Of a stretch of DNA of 64,000 bases, positions 12,217 to 25,800 are shown one piece after another. The notes under the pieces were generated by a model. That model was not told where the DNA came from, searched no databases, and saw only the letters and a list, made by a program, of their open reading frames with translations. How positions within the stretch are numbered: the first letter of the stretch is position 1; each line of letters starts with the position of its first letter. The stretch spans positions 11,417,997 to 11,481,996 of the forward strand of contig NC_087082.1 of assembly GCF_026151205.1 (NCBI RefSeq). The letters run 5' to 3'. This stretch comes from Bolinopsis microptera. Lineage: Eukaryota; Ctenophora; Tentaculata; Lobata; Bolinopsidae. Both the position numbers and the translations under genes were made by a program.

Positions 12217-13592
12217 ATTGAGGTTGTTACAGTAACTGTGGTTGAAGACAGGGCCAGGAAGTTGGAGGAGAGAGTGGAGTTACTTAACAACAACTACGAC
12301 ACTTTGGAGACAGTCCTTCGTGCCGAGTGTGATAACAGGTATGAGGAGTTTTAAACTTGAAGGAAGAACTTGAATTAAAGTAGTGCCATTCGGTCAGGAA
12401 AAAGGGGGCAACATGAATGATGCTGCCCTGTCTTCTTCCTGGTATTTCGTTATCTTCAATTGAAAATCCAATTGAAAAACAAAAGTCCCAACTAATTTAG
12501 GAAATTTAGTCCTCATTACCATACTACCATTAATTAGTCCTGATTACTATACTATACTGTTTTGTTCTGCATAGGAAAAGTGATCTAAGCACGATACACG
12601 CTGAGATCGCAGTCAAACAAGACAAACTATCCCACGAGAAAGAGATGAACACTATTCGCAGCGAACTCTCAAGCTCTAACAATAATGTATATGAGGTATA
12701 TGTGATGAGTTGTACCTTCATCAGTGATCAGTGATATTGTGACATTTTTTATATGATATTAAAGTGTTTCCTCCATTAGAATTGTCTGTGACGTGGTTGA
12801 TGACAATCTTTGAAGTGATCTTATATTTATAATTATATGTAGATTGTGAGGGCGTTGTCGCCGTTTGTTTCAATGATATGGGTTTTCCCTCTGCAATTCA
12901 TGGTGGGGATTGCAAAATATCTCGTCATGCTATTTTGTTAACAACATCCCGCCCTTTTTATTCTAAAACATCATAAAGGTCTACGACGTTGAGTTCGCGA
13001 CGGTGCTACCCCCAATACATTTGTAATGAAAACATAATTTTTGAATCTATCAATGCCAAATTGAACGTCTAGTTTGTTAACTTTTTTGTTAGGTCGAAGA
13101 GAAGATGACAATTATTGAGGCTAATTGCGAGGAATCTTTGAAAAATCTGAGCGATCAGGTGGAAGCTATCCAAAACCAGGTACGTTTTATAACATCAGTG
13201 ATTATTGATCACGTTCCAATATATATTAAAGTCACTATTACTCTTTTATAGGGGAAACCGTCTAGTCGTCGAAATAGATTAGAAGATTAGATTATTAAAT
13301 TTTAGTAACCATATTTTTACAGTTGAAAGAGTTAACAGATTCAACAGTTGGAGATCAGATCGCCACTCTCATTGACGAAGTTGAAGGTGCCAAGGATCTT
13401 ATCAATAAACTACAGAAATCCAAAACCCCGAATCACCAGTCTCCAAAACCAGCGGCCGGTCCGCCTTTAAAATCACCGGAAAACAGTCCCTCAATTCAGC
13501 CCAAATTACCGATAATTACACCTCCCAGCCCACCCAAACCTGCTGAAACACCTGATAATAACTCCGTAATACTTATTCCAGAGCAGCTTTAG
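12217..13592 (+). CDS. Coiled-coil, proline-rich-tail protein (3' exons)
   Basis: Four exons with phase-consistent GT-AG junctions: 12217-12338, 12575-12695, 13093-13179, 13323-13592. They translate to about 199 residues. The first 120 form acidic/basic heptad-like helices (RKLEERVELLNNNYDTLETV; EEKMTIIEANCEESLKNL); then comes a Ser/Pro/Lys tail (SPKPAAGPPLKSPENSPS; PPSPPKPAETPD) ending VILIPEQL-stop. The 5' part was not found: an 11-nt micro-exon at about 12140-12150 between CCCTAG and GTAAGC would keep phase, but this is speculative. AATAAA-like signals occur near 14202. Family not recognised; a cytoskeletal or scaffold protein is possible. Confidence 0.65.
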
Positions 13593-15715
13593 AATTTTAA
13601 GCGAACTTCTTTATTCGATCAAGTAGATTGTATTTTGTAGATAATTTATTAATCATGAGGTAGGGTAGATCCTTGACAGATTTCGTAGAACTGAACATAC
13701 GGCCAAGTATGTTTTTAATTATTAGAGCTACGTTTTTGACATCCGTTGTCATCGAAGGAAATAATTTTAGAGCCTCTAGATTGTTTGTAATCGATTTTTT
13801 CTTTTTAGTTTAATTTTTACTTTTAGCGAGCGGTCGCTGATCTGTATTCTTATTCAATGAATTTATACTAGTACTAGTACTATAGTGTTGTTACATCGTT
13901 AAAACTTATATTTATTTCAGTCACTGTCAGTTTATTAGTCACTACCAATTATTATGTATTATGACTAAACTTTTTTGTTGAAATTATTTCAACTTTAGTC
14001 TTAATAGCTTAATGTAGATGATAAGATTTTATTTCAGACTGTAAATATATATCGTGTGTAACATTATTGTAGTCCCAGCATGTTACTCATCATCAGATTT
14101 TATCAATGTGATTGTGCAATGTACAATGTACAAACCAATTTTATTTCAGATTCTGAAAAGAAATATATGTGCTCTTAATTTGCTATTATATATCGATACT
14201 CAAATAAAGTGTATTGAAAATACAGAGATTAAATTGTGTCAATGATAACGGAGCCTTTTAATCAAGTTGCAAAATGATATAAGAATAATAATATAGACGC
14301 AATAAGTAGTCCGCAGACTGGTGTACGAACTGTATTGGGTTGGGCTTCTTGGATGCTGACCAGTGACCCTGGCCTCTATTCTACAATTACGTGCTGCGCG
14401 CTCACAGGAACGCATGTTTGTGCGATAACGATATCATACTTTTCATTTTAAAATTTGAATCAATCACCGCGTTCAGCTAAAATTCATCTCCCGGTGTCTA
14501 TAATCGCATTCCACGTAGCAGCATACACGAGCTAAAAATCGACGAGCCAACGCATAATATGCTGTCATATCAAGTTAATGATTAGTCACTATATGTTTAC
14601 TGTATGTGATTTACTTTAACTCGTTCTGTATGTGGATCTAACGGATATAAAAACTCTGAAGCAAACATATCCGAACTATAGGCCTAAATTTTAAATATTT
14701 TCGAATATGGGAATGTCACGGGTGAAAAGTGGAATTAATTCGAAATCAGCGTCCAAGAATTGGTCCATTCATTGCAGATTTAAGCTGCCTTTTGATAGAA
14801 TATCGGCATTAAAATCTGATTCATCATGCTCGGTCATATCACTTAATTATTCGAACTTCCGGTTTTACAATATAAATAATGTGGTTTTTCATTAAGAGAT
14901 GCATGTATGTTTATGTTTCGATTGTCAGTTGTCACAGTAGCCGACGGGCTTGTTTGGAAAATAAAGAAACATTTTAAGAATAATTTGTTTAAACCATTTA
15001 AACATAGTCCAATTTCGAAAAGAAACTGTATAATTTTCACATTCAGCCAGCAATTGGTACAATAAGAAAGCAGTATTCTTCATATATGCCAAATTCCTAT
15101 TTGCAAACTGATATTATTCGATTCACTTTGCAAATAGGAATTTGGTCAACAACTTTGTTATAACACAATTGAGAGTCTTAAATTGATGTCAAAGTTTTAC
15201 CGTACTACCACATATCGAGACAATAAGTAGGTACTTGGTTCAAACACCCAACGTTTCCTCGATCAAATCAGAAGATAATACCATTCGTAAATATTTTAAA
15301 TAGTATTTGTTCATTAAAATATGTATCAAAACTCTATTAAATAATTGCCTAAGAAGTGTTGGTTAGTTACCGATAGATGCAATCAATGTAGTGATATTTT
15401 AAATAAATGCTTTCCTAAAATAAGCACTAACATTATAATAATAAATCGCCTATCTGAGACTACCCTGTCAATAAATTAAAATCAAACTAAAGAGCAGAAA
15501 GATACAAACAATCCATAAGTATTTATTACTCGCCTTTCCGACCAAAATAAAAATAAAAATAAATATAGTAATATGCAATCTTCAGCAATTGGCACACAAC
15601 ATCAATTACTTTCAGTAATAAGTAAACTATAAAGACCTGTAGTCATAATAACAAGTGCAGTCTGCAGTCTAGTCCTTTTACTCTAATCCCAGCAATGTTT
15701 CCCGGTTCCCTAAAG
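13593..15715. other. 3' flank and intergenic DNA
   Basis: Downstream of the coiled-coil gene and of pyrroline-5-carboxylate reductase copy A (the two genes converge). It contains a perfect-looking inverted repeat, CCAAATTCCTATTTGCAAA at 15089-15107 and its complement at about 15128-15146. Nothing else recognised. Confidence 0.4.
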
Positions 15716-18700
15716 TTATTGATTTAACCGAGCTAACTCGTAGTTTCGTTTTATGCACGCGTCCACTGCGTCCATCATTGCAGCACGTACGCCGGCTTTT
15801 TCCATCGAATAGATAGCATCGATAGTGACACCTCCTGGAGAACAAACCTCGTCTTTCAACTAAGGAGAAATGTAAATGGTTTTAGAATTATTAATGGCCC
15901 TCATTGGTGATTGCAATTAAAAAGCACGATTTAGAAAAGCATCAGTGGCGTAACGTTGCCTGTTGATCCCCCCCCCCCCCAGTACCTCAGTTAAAATTGT
16001 CCCACATTTAAACGACGATTTGGCGCCCCCCTAAGATGGCGCCACCCCCCCCCCCCCCCCGCCACTGAAAAGCCTCCTATTAATTTCCCCTGAGGTCACC
16101 AAAACATGGCGGCTAATTTGTATAATTAATAATAATACACTGAATAGAGTATGTATTTAGTTTACAGTGCAATTTGTACATATACATGACGTGTGGTTGA
16201 CACAAAGGAAGACTGCAGTGTGCTGAGTGTATTCTCCAGAATCTAGAGGTATGTACTCCAAAAGTTATCGTTACACAGAATAAATCTGCTATTGGATTAC
16301 ACGCGTACATATCACGCCTATAAAATGGATGACGTGATATTATAGTTACACCCCAGTGTTAGGCTGAGAGCTGATGAAATTGTCGAGTATACAGTGGAAA
16401 ACCTAATAAGTAATCTGAGCCGGTAACGGATTTTTATACTAGCCAACTGCCATGAAGTGACAAGTGTGATTATTTTGGTCATGACAAATCAAGCGTAATG
16501 TTTCCATATTACCAACTTGGTAATGACATAAACATTAGGTTTAAGGAAGTTAGCAACTGCAGACAGCAGAATTAACATTTTACTGCGGCCTCTTTCATTA
16601 GTCAGTCACGTGTAGATTTGTAAGATTCACTTGAAAATCCAATGTTTCACCCACTCTTCGCAAATGTAACACCCATAGCTAACCAACCCTATCCTTACTC
16701 CCAACACTATCCCAAACCCTTACTGCAACCATTAACTTTGTTCAAAACGGATGTGAGTAGAGTGTCCGGTCCCCACAATATGCAGAAACCTGGACAAGTC
16801 TTATATACGTATCAATGTCATTACGATATTATTGGTAGTTTCTGATTGATAATCAAACTCTACACATAATTTTCTTCTTTCCGGACTTTCTTAATTGAAA
16901 TTGTAAATAATTCACAATAAAAGCGTCACAACGTTGTTATCTTTGGGATCTGAGTGTTACCCGTGACTCACCTCTCCTGGATGTCTCCCTGACTCCAGCA
17001 CCATACGCGCAGCACCCTGAACATTGACAATCAGCACGTGCAATAACTTAGAAGAGGACTGAACTGAGCTAACTGTTTTCAGTAGATCACAATGAGAATC
17101 TGCACATTATGCTGGGTTTTGGCATACTCTCATCAAGGATCTGAAGGCAGCCAGACTAGTTCACCTCTGCTTGTAGCACACAAACTTACATTTAGCACAG
17201 CAATATAATACCGTGTTACTATCTCCTTATAAGGAAATAGCAACCCTCTACCTTAAATGGGCTTCTAACTTCAGGAGGCTTGGATTTGGAACCCTGCCTT
17301 GGATTAGTTCCAAGTACCATTCTAGCGGCACCCTAAGTATTGAGGTAAATCAATTGCGAATCTTGTTTCGTACTAAGTGTGCTACAAGCAGAGGTTTCTT
17401 TAGTTATAATAAATAAAATTTAGCAAAATGTCAAAAAGCAAATATCAAAATCAAATCTGCATTCAACGACCCTGACCTAAAAGAAGATATATTAAATAAG
17501 CCCAAATCTTCTGACAATAAAAACAAAGGACTAAAGAAGACTTACCAGCATAGCCTGACTAGCGTGTCTTGTAGAAACGTCTCTACTGAGGCCATGTCTC
17601 ACACCGGCGTCACTCAGTGCCTCCAGTATCAAGTAAAACTGTGGAAATGAAGTAGGGTTTGATTCCTAAATCGGTACAATAATTTCTTGCCAGATTTTTA
17701 TTTCACAATGCAAGATTTCAATCCTTAATATCAAAATCAAATTATTTGAATCGTTGATCGTTGAAAATTATCTCTAATGTTAAATTGCTTTTAAGCCTTT
17801 TATTTTGTTCGAACAAAATTCTCAACAACAAAAAATCGCCATTACCATTGGCGCCACTAAATACTGGGTCATCTCTAACTCACATAGGCTGGAGCACTAC
17901 CACTGAGACCCACAATAGCGTCCAAATGTTTCTCCTCTGCCTCCAATGTTAACCCAACTGAAGAGAACAACCTGTGTACCAGTTCCTGGTCAGAGTCTTC
18001 CACGTTCTTACCTGAGATTAAGGATTGGTTAGTTTGATTCACGTGATGATGAGGACTGGGTTTGCGTCATGTAGTGTAACTGATGACAATAACTTTCAGA
18101 TCAAGTGAGTCATCAAGTCTAACAAAGCTGATAAAGGTTATGTAGTTACCAGTAGAGTAAGAGATAGCTCCGTCTCTTATCTGGACTGCAGTGTTCAACA
18201 TGGCTCGTACTACTTTAGCGTGGTGAGGTAATCTCTGTGGGGGAGAGGTCAGAGGGGTCAAATCATAGCAATATCAAAAATATTAGTAAAATACTATTTA
18301 AAGCTGATGGAGTTTTTAAATTTACCTTGTTAGGCAAACATAGATTGCAAGAGAAGAAAGATCTGGAACAGAATTAAAATTCGAATCATTGCATTTGGAT
18401 GACACATTTAGCCTCTTTACCTGTTGTATAGAGTCAATGGTGACACCTGCTGCCAGAGAAACGATCACATTATCGGGTCCGACAGCGGGGGCTATCTCGT
18501 GAAGTACTTTGGGGAAAACAAGAGGCTTGACAGCCAGTATGGTTATGTTGCTGTTCTTCACAGTCCACAAGTTATCCAGACACGTGTTCACACCAAACAC
18601 CTGAAACCATGGGATTATTTGTCATTATTTAACTGAATTATAGAAACAATAATTTGCAATTTGATCAAAATTTGGTTTTCCCTAATGGAAATGCATACAT

Positions 18701-19013
18701 GACAATAATTTGAGGATTTCAAAAGGCGATTGAATGTTTTGAAAGTTAAACCTTAAGTTTTTGAAGGGATACTTCAGTCTTTGAACTTGCATAGATACGA
18801 GATGGAGTTACTGCACCTGAAAAAGTTACAGGCTTCAATTTCAATTTCCCAAATCTAGTTTCCTAGCGCTAACATGTTTTTCATGAGAAAACGAATATGA
18901 TAGTAGGATCCTAAAATAACCAATACAATAATTAGGTTTTTACCTGAAGAAAGAAGTCCTTTCGTTAAGGCCTGGGTAACCTTTCCTGCTCCTATGAACC
19001 CAATCGTAGTCAT
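15716..19013 (-). CDS. Pyrroline-5-carboxylate reductase, copy A
   Basis: Eight exons: 19013-18944, 18816-18752, 18600-18421, 18234-18150, 18011-17884, 17638-17546, 17016-16972, 15859-15716. Their sum is 810 nt, one intact frame of 269 aa, normal for the family. The enzyme reduces 1-pyrroline-5-carboxylate to proline with NAD(P)H. Rossmann motif MTTIGFIGAGKVTQAL is at residues 1-16; ILAVKPLVFPKVL and IVSLAAGVTIDSIQQ follow; the C-terminal signature is SPGGVTIDAIYSMEKAGVRA. Copy A reads GLSGSAPAY where copy B and the family read GLSGSGPAY, and its N-terminus (KVTQALTKG) departs more from the usual GAGxMAxAL pattern. It may be relaxed or specialised. Introns are compact. It lies in direct tandem with copy B (22861-39274). 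Confidence 0.9.
15968..16060. repeat. Poly(C) runs in intron 7 of copy A
   Basis: Runs of 12 C (about 15968-15979) and about 15 C (about 16046-16060) on the plus strand, i.e. G runs in the transcript. Confidence 0.75.
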
Positions 19014-20435
19014 GATAACTCTATTAGAAGTTACTCCTGATCAAATTTCTATTTATATCTGAGTGTCACTTTCAATAGATAAATACATAATTAGTTTAAT
19101 GGTTAGGAGTGTAAGCACAGATTTACTCATCCCACCAAACAATAGATCGATATGAAGTGGCATTTCTTCTGCAAGGATCGCTGTGTTTGCTCTAATGGCT
19201 ACAAATAAGGGTAGTAGTGTAAATTAGGTGCTTGTATATATAAGCTATTTCAAGTATGTCAGGTATAAGTTGCGCACAAGCTAGCACAAGTGAGCGGCCT
19301 CTTTGCGAATCGGGACGTAAAACAACTGCGAAGTTGGGATGAAGTCAATGTGCTAGCTAGAGGAATTTCACGTTTTTGAGGGCAAATCTAGGCTACTGCC
19401 TATGTCTTTATGCCTTTCTGTCTCTGGGCTTCTGCCCGGATGGACCTTTCAATTAAAAAGAATTGTGTGACTGTATAAGTAGTTTCCATATGGCAATCCA
19501 CTTATGTTGCATGATTACCACACCCTCTTTCGATTATTTTGAGTATATATAATAAATGTGTATAAAAACTGAATCGGATATACAATGCTCAGGCTAAAAA
19601 TTCAGCATTTTAGAAAATAAGGGGTTTATATTAGAAAAGAAGGGGCTTAGAAAAGAAGAGGTTTCGATGAAAGGAAGGGGTTTCCATAAAAGAAGAAGGG
19701 GTTTCCAGAAAAGAAACGGTTTCCATAAGGCAAGAAATGTCTTTTCACAAAATGTTTCTACAAATATCTACACGTCAGTGCTATTAATATTCGCAATTCG
19801 GTTTTGAAGTCACATCCTTATGTGGCAAAGAAGCGTTTTGTAGATCTTTATTCCACTGGGAAGTTTTTAAAATAGAATAATGTTTTTGATACTTTTAAAA
19901 AAAATTGTATTTGATAAATAATCAATGTTGGTGGGGAAGTATTTATTATATATTTTTTCACATAGTGCGATGATATTTTGTAGACATGTGTGATAATGTG
20001 ATGTCATACATTTTACTTTACTTTACTTTACTTTATAACAATGCACAATGTATCATGAGCAATTCTAAGTGTTCCCTTATTATGAAACTACTATACCAGA
20101 CCAAATGGAACTCACTTATTATATTAATTAAAAACTAGTCACTTGGTGTCCTCAAATGTCAACTGAAGCCAATTAATAGCACATGCAGAATTCACCAACA
20201 TAACATGTAACAATAGAACATTCAAAAGATATATATATAACTACTGTGTAATAAAGCAATGAAAGGCATTAGTTTGGTCAAATCAAACGGAACATATGCT
20301 ATCAGACTTTCAACTGACTATGGCAGGGTTTACTAATGCAATGTTTATTAGCCATTGCCATGCTTGCCATGCAAGCAACAAGGCACAATGAAATGGCCTG
20401 GCCGGCCCTACGAACTGTGAAGGATTGCAAAATCA
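19014..20435. other. Upstream flank of copy A, no gene recognised
   Basis: Contains degenerate GGGGTTTCCATAAAAGAAG-type repeats at about 19620-19735 and a short (CTTTA)n at about 20010-20035. Presumably it includes the promoter of copy A, but no recognisable core element was identified. Confidence 0.35.
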
Positions 20436-21700
20436 TATCATCAATCATTGTCCATTGCATTGTTAATGGCATGGACTGACCCGGCGCGCGCTAATTTGAG
20501 CTTAACTGCGCAGGTGATATTTGTGAAAAATTTTTCAATCAAATTAGACCGTCAACGAGTTTATATTAACTGATCGGCGCGCGTTTTGGTTAGTTATAAA
20601 CCTACAAATTTGACCTAAAAGAAATTTTAGTGGCGCGGCGCGCGCTACTAATTTGGAACAAAATTGAAAATTAGACGACTAGTATTATAATATTATTTGT
20701 TTACAACATCGTCAATCAATTTAATTCTTTAAGTTTCATGTTTTAAATTGTTACATGCAGTTAACAAATAATTTTTAAGATTCGGTGCGGAGAGAGAATT
20801 GTCCGCGGCGCCAGTTATGATTTGACCATTGTTAATGATTTGGCCCGGCGCGCGCTACTTTGTAGCTCGTTCCATCGGGCCATTTCGAGAAGAAAGCGGC
20901 GCGCGCTACTTCGAAGAAATTTAGACGAGTAACATCCGTCAAGTTATGATTTAATTGTATGTATGATGTATTGTGTATTCAGTATTGTTAATGAACTGAC
21001 CCGGCGCGTGCTACTATATACTTCAAAGCTTTGACCTTTGTGAATTGTGCCTGAGTGGCGCGGCGAGTGCCATGCTTCGTTGCTGGCAGCTGGCAGCGCA
21101 TGTGGCAAGCACGCAGTACTTAACTTCGAGTACATACATGACAAACTCAAAAATCGACTCATTGCACTTGCAGCAAAATTACTGTCGCAGCACCCTCCTA
21201 ACGGGGATTCGCAATATTGATTTTGAAATTAGGCTATTTTCCCACGTACATGCAATTATCGCATATATTCGCACGTGCAAACGTGTTTTTTTATAATATT
21301 TAAACACATGACACTCTAAATAATTTCATTTTTGTTGCAATTGTTTGTTATTTCACTGCTCTTTCCAATACAATAATGTATATTGAAATTTGACATACCG
21401 TACCATTGAAGGAATTTGCCGGCCGATTCAACGTGAACTATTTTTTTTTGTTTCTGCTTCGCATCCAGCATCGACGATTTGGAAGGGTTGACATCGTCAT
21501 TCAAGACATGATACAATAAGTTAATCACAGAAGAATCGCAACTCAGCTCTGAGTGCATAGAAATCGCAGGGAATTCTTTATGAACAATAAACAACCTGAT
21601 CGTTGCTCAAATGTTCGTGCACCTCGTGCACGAACAAAGCGGCACGCGCTACTTAGAACAAATTTAGAAGAGTATCATCCATCAAAAAGAAAATAACAAG
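20436..21700. repeat. Cluster of CpG-rich GGCGCGCGCTA repeats
   Basis: At least six copies or fragments of a motif around CCCGGCGCGCGCTACT, at about 20481, 20575, 20634, 20847, 20897, 21001, plus a diverged end at 21640. Typical companions are TTGTTAATGRTYTGG on the left and AATTTAGACGAGTAACATCC on the right. One complete copy with target duplication is listed separately (20822-20942). CpG density is far above the surrounding AT-rich DNA. Confidence 0.7.
20822..20942. mobile_element. GCGCGC-family MITE, complete, 121 bp
   Basis: Begins TTGACCATTGTTA and ends ACATCCGTCAA (imperfect terminal inverted repeat TTGAC...GTCAA). It is flanked by the 8-bp direct repeat GTTATGAT (20814-20821 and 20943-20950). 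8-bp target duplication is typical of hAT-like transposition. Non-autonomous, no ORF. Confidence 0.85.
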
Positions 21701-22860
21701 TAACGTTACCGTTTCAAATCTTAAACACAATATATATGCAATACCTTTCATGTTCAGTTTCAGTTTGCATTTACAATTGAACATGTCAAATTAGTGCCAT
21801 AGTTTTAATCGTTATAATCAATAATATGAAATATGCTAGATAAATTGACATCACATTGATAATGATAACGCCAAACGCTGAATACGACGACGCAAATTAT
21901 TAATATTATTATATACATCGTCTATTATTCAATTGCAATCACAATGTTGATTATTGTTATGCGAATAAAAGGCAAAGAAAGCAACTTAACGAAACAAAAG
22001 TGTTACACATATTGTCATTGATATAGCTCATTTATTACTGATATTTACAAAACGTAACTTCAACCAAGCACTACACATCAAATGACCGACTGGCAGTTAA
22101 TTGCTTATAGTAATATCAGCTAATCTGGTTCAGTCTATCACTAAAACTGAAACTTGTGACCACGTGGCAAATTAAGGTCTTAAGAACCAGGAAATTAGGA
22201 CACCTCTCCGTTCAATAACCCGCACAGACGTCTCCTAATTTAGCTCGTTATATCAGGCTAACTGCGGAGTTTGCAGCTTTATATTGGAGGAGTTGCTTTA
22301 TAAGTATTAGCAATGTTAAGGATAGACTTTCGAGCGACGTTGATGTAACGTCATGAAGCCGTTATATTTGACCTTTACCAAGCAGAAGGCACAGTTGTGC
22401 TGCAGTTTTTGTACAAATTAAACATCAATTAAGAACTATCAACCCACCAACATTATAATAATTGTTCTGAGATCTGAGACTTCCAATTAGGAAAGCAAGT
22501 TAATAATTACTTCACACAAATATATTAATTACGATAATAAACATCAAACAATAAGTTTGATATCAATAAATTAATATCAAACTGAATAACAGAAAGATAA
22601 AAACGATCGATTCGGATTAGTATTTATGACTTACCCTGACCCAATCGAAATAAAAATAAAAATACGTTGTCATAAACACAACATCATCACACAACATCAA
22701 TTACTATCCGTCTGATTATAAAGACCATAGTCATAAATATAATCACAAATATAGTCTACAGTATTATACTGTATTAAAGTATACTATATTAAATTTACGA
22801 CTATAATTTATAGTCGTAACTTTAATCCCAGCAATGTTCCCTATGCCAGTTCTCTGTAAT
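21701..22860. other. 3' flank of reductase copy B, partly duplicated
   Basis: No gene recognised. The stretch from about 22480 to 22860 resembles 15380-15715 (shared runs of AATAAAAATAAAAAT, shared wording around the stop codon), so the tandem gene duplication included several hundred bases of 3' flank. Confidence 0.5.
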
Positions 22861-25800
22861 TTATTCATTTAACCGAGATAATTCGTAGTTCCGTTTAATG
22901 CACGCGTCCACTGCGTCCATCATTGCTGCACGTACGCCGGCTTTTTCCATCGAATAGATAGCATCGATAGTGACACCTCCAGGAGAACAAACCTCGTCTT
23001 TCAACTAAGGAGAAATGTAAATGGTTTTAGAATCTTTAATGGCCCTTATTGGTTAGATGAACCTTGTTTATGTGTAAAAGCAGGATATAGAAAAGCACCC
23101 TATTAATTTGGAAATAATTCACAATAAAATGTAAAAGCGTCACAACGTTGCTAAGTTAGGGGATTCCCGCACTATATAGATTATCTGGGTGTTACCCGTG
23201 ACTCACCTCTCCTGGATGTCTCCCTGACTCCAGCACCATACGTGCAGCACCCTGAACATTGACAATCAGCACGTGCAATAACTTAGAAGAGGACTGAACT
23301 GAGCTAACTGTTTTCAGTAGATCGTAACAAAGGACTAAAGAAGACTTACCAGCATAGCCTGACTAGCGTGTCTTGTAGAAACGTCTCTACTGAGGCCATG
23401 TCTTACACCGGCGTCACTCAGTGCCTCCAGTATCAAGTAAAACTGAGGAAATGAAGTAGGGTTAGGCACTAAGATGAGAAGTACGAATGAGTCGGACTTT
23501 TCAATTTACTCGTATCGTACGTACTTTTCAATTCTACTGAAAAGTTCTCCTTCTAGAAATTAATGGAAGAGTTCTAAATCGCAAGTTAATGACTTATATT
23601 GAGCGTTTTCAAAACAGCTTTTAAACAAGCTGTTTGAATAAGTAAATTGTCTAGTAATTTTTGTTTTACTTTTAAATTTAAATGCCTGCCTGATCTAAGA
23701 ATTGTGTGTTCAATTTGTTCGCGAACGGCATATTTTCTCTAACATCGGCAAACAATTACATTTACGTTTTACAACCGCCCTGATGATAATAATTCAAAAA
23801 CAAAAAAATTCTATCTTAATCGTACGTCGTATGAGTCGGACTTTTCAAAGTTGCGTACAAGTACGTACTTTTCCCCCTAAACGAGTCCGTACTTCTCATC
23901 TTAGGTTAGGCAAGTTGGGGTTTGATATTTGCAGGGTGATAAATAAAAGTCTAGTAGAAATGGAATATTCTAACTGAACAGAACCTAGAAATATGTTAAC
24001 AACCGTTTTAAGCAATCAATCATTTTAAACACAGCTACAACGGTGATGTGTAAATATTCCCACAACAGGATATCTAATACCTTACTCGGGATTATTACGA
24101 CGGGTTTATTAACGACCGGTTAAAATATGGTTCGGGAAAAATATGGCAAAATTGCTCAAAACCCACCACATTTTCCCGGTCGCCATTTTACCGGTGTCCA
24201 ACCTTTCAATTTTAGATTCAAAAATTTTGTCTCAGATTTAAATGGCAAGTTTCCATAAACGATATTTTATGATCGTCGCCGATAATCGCTTATTGAGCGC
24301 TTTTTCGGCGCTTTTTAAAAAAAAAACCGTTTACAATCGCTTTTTTTACGATTATAAACGGTTCAAAAAAAATCGCTTATAATCGACTATAATTGGTGTC
24401 ATAATTCAAAAAAGCGCTTTTTTGAATTTAAAAGCGCTTATAAGCGCTTTTAAGCGCTTACTAGCGTCGCTGAGCGATTTGAAAGCGGTTTTCCAGTAGG
24501 ATTAGCGCCAAAAACGGGTGGATAAGCGGTTGGCCGGATAAGCGATTCGTAGGCGCTTTTTTGAACCATTTATAAGCGATTATAAGCGCTTATAATTGGG
24601 GTGCAATTTAGCTGTTTGTAAAGCGCAAATAAAGCGCTTATAAGCGCTTTTAAAATTGAGTCAGGAAAACGCTATATTACATCTTACAACCGCTTATAAT
24701 CGATTATAAGCGTTTTTTCAGAAATCGCTTATAACAGCTAATTCATCGCTATTTCACCACTTTTACCGCTTTTCCTATCATCCATGGCCAGGTGAGCAGG
24801 AATTAAAAAGCGCTTATAAGCGCTTTTTCGATGCTGCCCCTAGCCTGGTCGGAACGGGGTAGTGCCCGGAATTTAAAAGCGCTTATAAGCGATTTCTCAA
24901 TTCCCCTTAACCTGGTTGGAACTTTCATGTGCTTTTATGAGCAACCTGGGGTGCACAGGCAGAGTCAGGATTTAAAAGCGCTTATAGGCGCTTATGATCG
25001 CTTTTCTACCGCTTTTTCTATCACCCATGGCCTGGTTGGCAAGAATTATAAAGCGCTTATAAGCGTTTTTTCAATGCTGCCCCTAACCTGTTCGGAACAG
25101 GAGTGTGCCCGGAATTAAAAAGCGCTTATAAGCGCTTTTTCAATGCTGCCACTAACCTGGTCGGAACGGGGGAGTGCCCGGAATTAAAAAGCGCTTATAA
25201 GCGATTTCTCAATTCCCCTTAACCTGGTCGGAACTTGCATGTGATTTTCTGAGCAACCTGGGGTGCACCGGCAGAGTCAGGATTTAAAAGCGCTTATAGG
25301 CGCTTATGATCGCTTTTCTACCGCTTTTTCTATCACCCATGGCCTGGTTGGCAAGAATTATAAAGCGCTTATAAGCGTTTTTTCAATGCTGCCCCTAACC
25401 TGTTCGGAACAGGGGTGTGCCCGGAATTGAAAGCGCATATGATCGCTTTTCTACCGCTTTTCCTATCACCCATGGCCTGGTTGGCAAGAATTAGAAAGCG
25501 CTTATAAGCGCTTTTTCAATGCTGCCACTAACCTGGTCGGAACGGGGGAGTGCCCGGAATTAAAAAGCGCTCATTAGCGCTTTTTTAATGCTGCGCTTAT
25601 AAGCGATTTCTCAATTCCCCTTAACCTGGTCAGAACTGGAAATCAGTGTGCCCGCTTATAGTTATAAGTGCTTTTCTGTGCAACCTGGGGTCACCGGCAG
25701 AATCAGGATTTAAAAGCGCTTATAGGCGCTTATGATCGCTTTTCTACCGCTTCTACTAAATCGCTTGCCCAAATTTTAAGGAAATTCTTGTGAAAAGGCC

